This document shows positions 9,426 through 14,333 of a stretch of DNA of 14,333 nucleotides, piece after piece (position 1 is the stretch's first letter; the number at the start of each line of letters is the position of its first letter). This stretch comes from Conidiobolus incongruus B7586 (taxonomy: Eukaryota; Entomophthoromycota; Entomophthoromycetes; Entomophthorales; Conidiobolaceae). The stretch spans positions 1-14,333 of the forward strand of contig JNEM01006258.1 of the NCBI GenBank assembly GCA_000697335.1. The letters are read 5' to 3'. The translations under genes and the position numbers were made by a program. The notes beneath the pieces are model-generated. The model was given only the letters and a program-made list of their open reading frames with translations. It searched no databases and was not told the DNA's origin.

Positions 9426-11494
9426 ATGTTATCTGCTCAAAGAACTGCTCGTGTTGTCCAACGTGCTCAAACTCTCAGCACCCGTCGTCAACTCTCTTCT
9501 TTAGTTGCCAAGCCTCTTTTTGCTGGTCTTCGTGCCTCTGTTTTACCTAAAAGGTATGATCTCTTTTTATGTTTTCTATAGGGGTTATTAGAGGGCTTAG
9601 AGCTGTTTACCCCTTGATCAGATAGATATACGTCAATTCAAATCGGTTAAATTCTATCAACAATATCATAAGATATACTTTATAAAGGATATGGATTCGT
9701 TAAGCAACGATCCAGCTCAAAAACAAATAATATTGACAAACCACATAGCTTGATTAATTCTCTTTTCAGTCAAATGATCACCTCAATTCGGGGGAAAAGG
9801 TTTTAGGCCCTTGATCAGCCATTAATTTGTTTACACTTTCAAACAATATATTATCAAGTATTTTTAGCTAATTAACATCTTCTATTTTAGTTCACAACTC
9901 AAGAGCTTCGAATACAAAGACTGGTTAGCCACTAGAACATATTCTGCTAAGTGTAATTACTAATATTGATAGTATTGAAATTGGGTCATTTATTTATCAT
10001 TTTTTAGCCTATCCTGAACATAATGTTATCTACATGCCTGCCTTATCCCCTACCATGACTCAAGGTAACATTGGTCAATGGTCCAAGAAGGAAGGCGATG
10101 CTATCTCTCCAGGTGATGTTCTTGTTGAAATTGAAACTGATAAAGCTCAAATGGATTTTGAATTCCAAGAAGAAGGTTACATTGCTAAGATTTTAGTCCA
10201 ACCCGGTACTAAAGATCTACCTGTCAACACTGTATGTGAATAATTTTTCAATATTTCACTTTATGACCATATACTCATTTAAATAATTTTTAGCCTATCG
10301 CTATTTTGGTTGACAGTGAAGATCTCGTCCCTGCTTTCGCTGACTTCACTGCTGATTCTATTCAAGGTGGATCCTCTGCCCCCGCCTCTGAAACTAAGAC
10401 TGAACCTGCCAAATCTGAACCTACTCCTGAACCCAAGACTGAAAGCAAGCCCGCTGCTGCTCCCGCCGCCGAGTCTAAGCCTCAAACTACCTCTACTCAA
10501 GCTTCTTCTGGTGGTAACTAATTCATACAAATATTTATTTCCATAAGTTTAACTAATTTTGAATAGATCGTATTAAGGCCAGTCCTTTAGCCAGAAAGTT
10601 AGCTGAAGAAAAGGGCATTGATATTGGTGATATTGTCGGTACTGGACCCAATGGAAGAATCGTCAAATTTGATGTTGAAAACTACAAGCCTTCTGGTAAA
10701 GAAAATATTTATGATATAAACTTTTATGAACTAACCATTATTTAGCTCGTCCCGCTACTCAAGCTGCCACCTCTGCTCCTGCTTCCGCTCCCGCTGGTGC
10801 CAGTTATACCGATATTCCTTTGTCCAACATGAGAAAGGTTATTGCCTCTCGTCTCTCTGAATCCAAACAAACTATCCCTCACTACTACTTAACCAGTGAA
10901 ATCAATATGGATAAGGTCTTGAAACTCCGTGCTGCTTTGAACGCCTCTGCTAAGGACCAATACAAGCTTTCCGTCAACGATTTCGTCGTCAAGGCTTCCA
11001 GCATTGCCTTAAAGGCTGTTCCTGAAGTCAACTCCTCATGGCAAGGTGATTTCATCCGTCAATATCACAACACTGATATTTCCATTGCTACTGCCACTCC
11101 CTCTGGTTTGATCACCCCTATTGTTCGCAACGTTGAATCTAAGGGTCTTGCTGGTATCTCTGCTGAAGTTAAGGAACTCGCTACCAAAGCCAGAAACAAC
11201 GAACTCAAGCCTCACGAATACCAAGGTGGTTCCTTCACCATCTCCAACTTGGGTATGTATGGTGTCAACTCCTTCACTGCCATCATCAACCCACCTCAAT
11301 CCTGTATCTTAGCTGTCGGCGGTACTGAAAAGAAACTCGTCTTGAACCCCAACAGTGAAAAGGGCTTCTCCGAATCCAATGTCATGAAGGTCACCCTCTC
11401 CTGCGACCACCGTGTCGTTGATGGTGCCGTCGGTGCCCAATGGCTCAAGAAGTTCAAGGATCTTTTGGAAAATCCCCTCAACATGCTCTTATAA
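9426..11494 (+). CDS. LAT1: Dihydrolipoamide acetyltransferase, E2 of pyruvate dehydrogenase
   Basis: Core enzyme of the mitochondrial pyruvate dehydrogenase complex; moves the acetyl group from E1 to CoA through a swinging lipoyl arm. Exons 9426-9553, 9891-9952, 10008-10231, 10294-10513, 10567-10695, 10746-11494 give 503 aa. Parts: Arg/Ser-rich presequence (1 to about 60, likely cut near ATRTYSAKS); one lipoyl domain (about 70-145) starting [16 protein letters not shown], with lipoyl Lys109 in EIETDKAQM; Ala/Pro/Glu/Lys linker (about 163-211); peripheral subunit-binding domain [18 protein letters not shown] (213-230) through about 251; Ala/Pro linker; catalytic domain (about 275-503) with [24 protein letters not shown] and catalytic DHRVVDG (His476, Asp480). 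A single lipoyl domain and the ENPLNMLL end match fungal Lat1; animal E2 has two. The lipoate it carries is made by an Fe-S enzyme. Codons favour C-ending forms far more than in the neighbours, suggesting strong expression. It appears intact. Confidence 0.96.
9554..9890 (+). other. Long first intron of LAT1 with 11-bp direct repeat
   Basis: The intron is 337 nt, while the other 32 introns in the window are 48-76 nt. It begins GTATGA and ends TTTTAG, and splicing restores Ser in the presequence. Unlike the other introns it contains G/C runs: AGGGGT (9580-9585), GAGGGCT (9591-9597), ACCCCT (9609-9614) and CGGGGG (9789-9794 region). CCCTTGATCAG occurs twice (9611-9621 and 9808-9818). AGGGGT can pair with ACCCCT, and GAGGGCT with GGCCCTT (9806-9812), as alternative stems. 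It may hold a transcription enhancer of the intron type, or a small RNA; no C/D or clear H/ACA layout was found. Confidence 0.8.
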
Positions 11495-12299
11495 GTCCAA
11501 AGAAATTTTAAAATCAATTAATTGAGTAAAATAACAATAAAAATTACACCATTTTAAATTTTACTATTGATATTTTTATTTGACTATAATTTTTTGTATA
11601 ACTATTCTTAATTGGAGTCAAAATTAGTTTAAAGTAAATACCATATATTAATATATGTAGTGTATGGTTATATCTCTAATTGAATTTTTATTTTAAATTA
11701 TAAAATTGAAGATTTGAAAGTTAGGTGTAAATATAAAATAAAAATATATAATAAAATCCAATAATCTTAACAGTAATTTACACATTACTTTTTAACTGAA
11801 CCAATAAAAGATAATGATATTTGATCCATCTCATCAACTTTACATTCTCTTACCTAAATTTGATTTCTAAGTTCAACATAACAAATTCAAATTTATAGGA
11901 ATTCAAAATTTAAATATTAGATAGCAAATTAACCAATTAAAATCCTAAAGATACAAATTTCAAATCCTCAATGACGAATTTTCAAAAAGTTTTCAATTTT
12001 TTAAAAATTAAATCAAAAGTATAAAATTATGTTATTTACAATTGATAAGATTCAATGTTTAAAATTTAATTTTTGAAATTCAAAATATGTTTATTTGGTC
12101 ATATTATTTTAAGTATTATTAGTATATCAATAAACCTGTATGGATTTTAGTTTAATAAGCATGATATAATATATATATATTAGTCATTTATTCATTCTCT
12201 GAAAAAAGATTTAAGGAGAAAATGAATATAGGTTTTCGAGACTTCATAAACTATTTAATAAAATCCATTAATTAATTAATAATAAATAGTTAAATATAA
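11495..12299. other. AT-rich intergenic region after LAT1
   Basis: No gene-like frame and no RNA gene seen. It contains many short AAATT/TTTAAA words, a TA run near 12166-12180 and an ATTA tetranucleotide run near 12266-12280. I looked here for an upstream kinase domain such as precedes the TENA domain in yeast Thi20 and saw none. Confidence 0.55.
11536..11541 (+). terminator. Likely polyadenylation signal of LAT1
   Basis: AATAAA lies about 42 bp after the LAT1 stop and is followed by T-rich sequence, a plausible 3' end context. The call rests on position and the exact hexamer. Confidence 0.45.
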
Positions 12300-13000
12300 C
12301 TCTGGAGAGCTTGGGAAATTATACTACAATTTAGGTTCAAGAGTTTAAAATGTGAATTAGTTGAAGATTTATTATCTAGTACACTGGAAACCATTTTATT
12401 TGTTATGAAATTCGCATATTATATCGCTCAAAATTACACCTATTCAGAAACCTACTCTCAAGCTTATGCGTTTTATTTAGCCAAGTCTCCAACCAAAGCA
12501 CTCATTTGCAAGAATTACACTTTCCTTAAGGGTGTTTTTGAGGAAATGGAGCTAAATGTGGGATTAGCAAGTAAGCGGAATCGCGACACCCTATCTGTTG
12601 TTCACACCTTATTACCAGCAATAATAGTATACGTCAACTTTTACTCGAATGCGGTGACGCCTAGCTCTTAGCATGCTTAGTTGATACCATTTTAGCCTGT
12701 ACCAAACTCTATATCATCATTGGTAAAGGGTTGAATTAGGATTTAGAAATCGAAAAATTAAACCCACCTGAAGTATTCAGAGGTTGGATCAACAAGTATG
12801 GAGGTGACAAATTTTTACAAGTTACAAAAGAAATTGAAAGTATTTACCACGAAATCATCATTATATCAGTATACCGAACCGAAGAAATTGCAAACTTGTG
12901 CAAATTAAACTATTTAAAAGCTATTAAGTTAGCATTTGATTTTTTATATTTTAATCCATTCGAAATTTATTTACCAATAATCAATCATATTACAAATTAA
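12300..13000 (+). pseudogene. Decayed TENA/THI-4 family gene (thiamin-salvage type)
   Basis: TENA/THI-4 proteins hydrolyse aminopyrimidine breakdown products of thiamin in the salvage pathway; in yeast the domain forms the C-terminus of Thi20. An open frame (12300-12671) reads MKFAYYIAQNYTYSETY, AYAFYLAKSP, EEMELNVGLASK and LLPAIIVYVNF, matching the TenA helices in order. From about 12665 the similarity moves to another frame, with LACLVDTILACTKLYIIIGK, then FRGWINKYGGDKFLQ, a close match to the WIxxYGGDxF block. So there is at least one frameshift near 12655-12668, and a TAG at 12737 interrupts the second part. By comparison with B. subtilis TenA, the Cys of LPC survives (ILAC), but the active-site Asp of the LQD block is Asn (AQN) and the late catalytic Glu seems lost. 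No in-frame start or kinase domain precedes it. An intron explanation fails because the broken points lie within conserved blocks. Confidence 0.82.
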
Positions 13001-13670
13001 ATTACAAAATTGATGAATTCTAAGAGATTTTAAAATTGTATGGAATAATTAACAAAGCTTGATTAATATTAAAACAATTTATTTCTAATGAGATGCAATA
13101 TAATTAATATTTAAACAATTGCTATTATAGTAACTACTTGATTTTACCCTCTATTCAATCTTTAAATTTTATTAAAGCCATTTATCAATATTAATATAAA
13201 ATTATAATTGATCAAGTTCAATAAATGATTTCAGATATAAACAATAAACTGAGATTGGGTAATAAATCAATATATATTAAACAAGCCGAAAATTTAGTAT
13301 GCTTACAATTATCTCATTGGTTTAAAAGCATTTGAAATTTGGTATTTATAATAAATTTGTTGTTTAAAGTTATCAAATTTAATAAATTCCAATATGACTT
13401 AAATGCTATCTATTTTGTGGTGAATTCTTAACTCTATGATAATATATCTTATAACCAGATTAATTATAAAATATATCATGAATATTTATTATTGATTATC
13501 TAGGTTTATCGTCTAATAATTCATAGCATATTTCAATTCGAATACTTGCCCTTTTTTAAAATATTTATTGCTTTTAACAGAATATAATTATTCAACTTTA
13601 CTTCATTCTATAATTACGTCAGAAATAATTTGTATATTTTTAATAAAAACTTGATTTATTAATTTATATA
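12973..13670 (+). pseudogene. Possible second decayed coding stretch, unidentified
   Basis: One frame (codons starting at 13015, 13207 and so on) shows protein-like runs split by about nine stops, fewer than expected for DNA this rich in A/T. The best parts are at 13222-13329 (MISDINNKLRLGNKS, AENLVCLQLSHWFKSI) and 13333-13428 (LLFKVIKFNKF, YDLNAIYFVVNS). The second weakly recalls the helix pair of CTD-interacting (RPR) domains, but I would not assign it. It starts near the end of the TENA fossil in a different frame, so it is unlikely to belong to that gene. It may simply be non-coding sequence with a chance open pattern. Confidence 0.28.
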
Positions 13671-14333
13671 TTAGTTTTTACGAGAATAGATTATTATTTA
13701 AATTCACTCTTTGCCATCATTTGAATACCATATCAATATCAAGAACAAATAACTTTGATTGATCATAAAATCTTGAACCTTGAAAATGTAATTATATTAT
13801 ATTTAATTTAATAAATATATTAAGCTTCAAATACAGATCCTGATCACCATTAAATTCAACCAATTATTATTAAGATGATATAATAATTTTCTTTGACCTA
13901 ACAAAGTCAATCTTATTTTATTTTATATTAAAGTTATTCTTAATCATTCTATATTTTATATTCTAACAAAATTTACTTAAAATATAAATTTCAAATTTTT
14001 AATTCTATATAATATTAAAATATTCATATATTAAATATTATTATCAGATATTATTTAAAATTAACAAAATAAATGATATCAAATTTAAAATTTAAATATT
14101 ATTGATAAATAGCTTTGAATTCACTATTTTATATTATTTTTTAATAAATGCAATCTTTATTATATAATATCATGTTCCTATTAACTTATTAATAAAATAT
14201 ATAAATAAAATTTGAAAATCTTAATTAATATTATTAAGGACTTTATTTTAATAAATATAATATAACTATTAAAGTATTTAACTTTATATTTTTTTATTAA
14301 GACTAAATATAGAATAAATTATAAAAATAAATT
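13671..14333. other. AT-rich terminal region, nothing recognised
   Basis: Extremely AT-rich, mostly TATAT, ATTTA and TAAAT words. A short inverted pair TTGAC/GTCAA occurs near 13893-13910 and three TGATCA words occur between 13209 and 13846. No gene or RNA was seen. Confidence 0.55.

Noticed and set aside
9690-9749. Small open frame (ATG at about 9692) within LAT1 intron 1
   Set aside because: About 20 codons without any recognisable motif; well within chance.
9554-9890. Box C/D snoRNA inside LAT1 intron 1
   Set aside because: No RTGATGA box paired with a CTGA box at suitable spacing was found, and no convincing H box with terminal ACA. A different small RNA remains possible.
10279-10530. 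Minus-strand frame rich in Ser, Arg and Gly inside LAT1
   Set aside because: It is the mirror of the Ala/Pro/Lys linker codons of LAT1 exon 4; low-complexity composition explains it.
11036-11517. Two minus-strand frames and one overlapping + frame in the LAT1 catalytic exon
   Set aside because: They are shadows of a strongly conserved exon with biased codons, which lengthens chance frames in the other readings.
12230-12345. Possible tRNA, from GGTTTTCGAGAC and GGTTCAAGAG words
   Set aside because: Neither fits the B-box consensus, and no acceptor stem or anticodon arm can be drawn around them.
12600-13510. Reassignment of TAA/TAG to an amino acid, because the two fossil frames read well through their stops
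   Set aside because: All four intact genes (about 2,000 codons) contain no internal TAA, TAG or TGA, use CAA/CAG for Gln, and end in TAA. The standard code fits; the fossils are simply broken.

Overview
The window looks like nuclear DNA of a very AT-rich fungus, probably an early-diverging (zygomycete-type) lineage. Four intact protein genes lie on the + strand, cut by 33 spliceosomal introns, nearly all 48-76 nt long with GTA.../...TAG borders. Two proteins carry mitochondrial presequences. The cornichon and pyruvate dehydrogenase E2 proteins match the fungal (Erv14-like, single-lipoyl Lat1-like) forms better than the animal forms. All four genes end in TAA and show no internal stops under the standard code. 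The species cannot be named from this sequence.

Layout: 1-1135 AT-rich, no gene seen; 1136-1796 ERV14/cornichon cargo receptor (5 exons); 2181-3456 CIA1/CIAO1, the WD40 protein of cytosolic Fe-S assembly (5 exons); 3954-8118 a class Ia valyl-tRNA synthetase with a mitochondrial presequence (21 exons); 8119-9425 a long upstream region whose last 330 bp is rich in inverted repeats and holds a TATA box; 9426-11494 LAT1, the E2 core of pyruvate dehydrogenase (6 exons, with one 337-nt first intron); 12300-13000 a decayed TENA/THI-4 (thiamin-salvage type) gene; about 12973-13670 a possible second decayed coding stretch; the rest AT-rich with nothing recognised.

The genes are not an operon; each has its own spacing and a likely polyadenylation signal. 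Three of the four serve mitochondrial or Fe-S biology: CIA1 in cytosolic/nuclear Fe-S delivery, the ValRS in mitochondrial translation, LAT1 in pyruvate oxidation. This may be chance neighbourhood. LAT1 stands out by its C-rich codon choice, typical of strong expression, and by its regulatory surroundings: a TATA box, nested inverted repeats that could fold as a pseudoknot ending at the start codon, and an unusually long intron 1 with an 11-bp direct repeat. I found no new multi-gene system; the LAT1 leader and intron are the best candidates for undescribed regulation.
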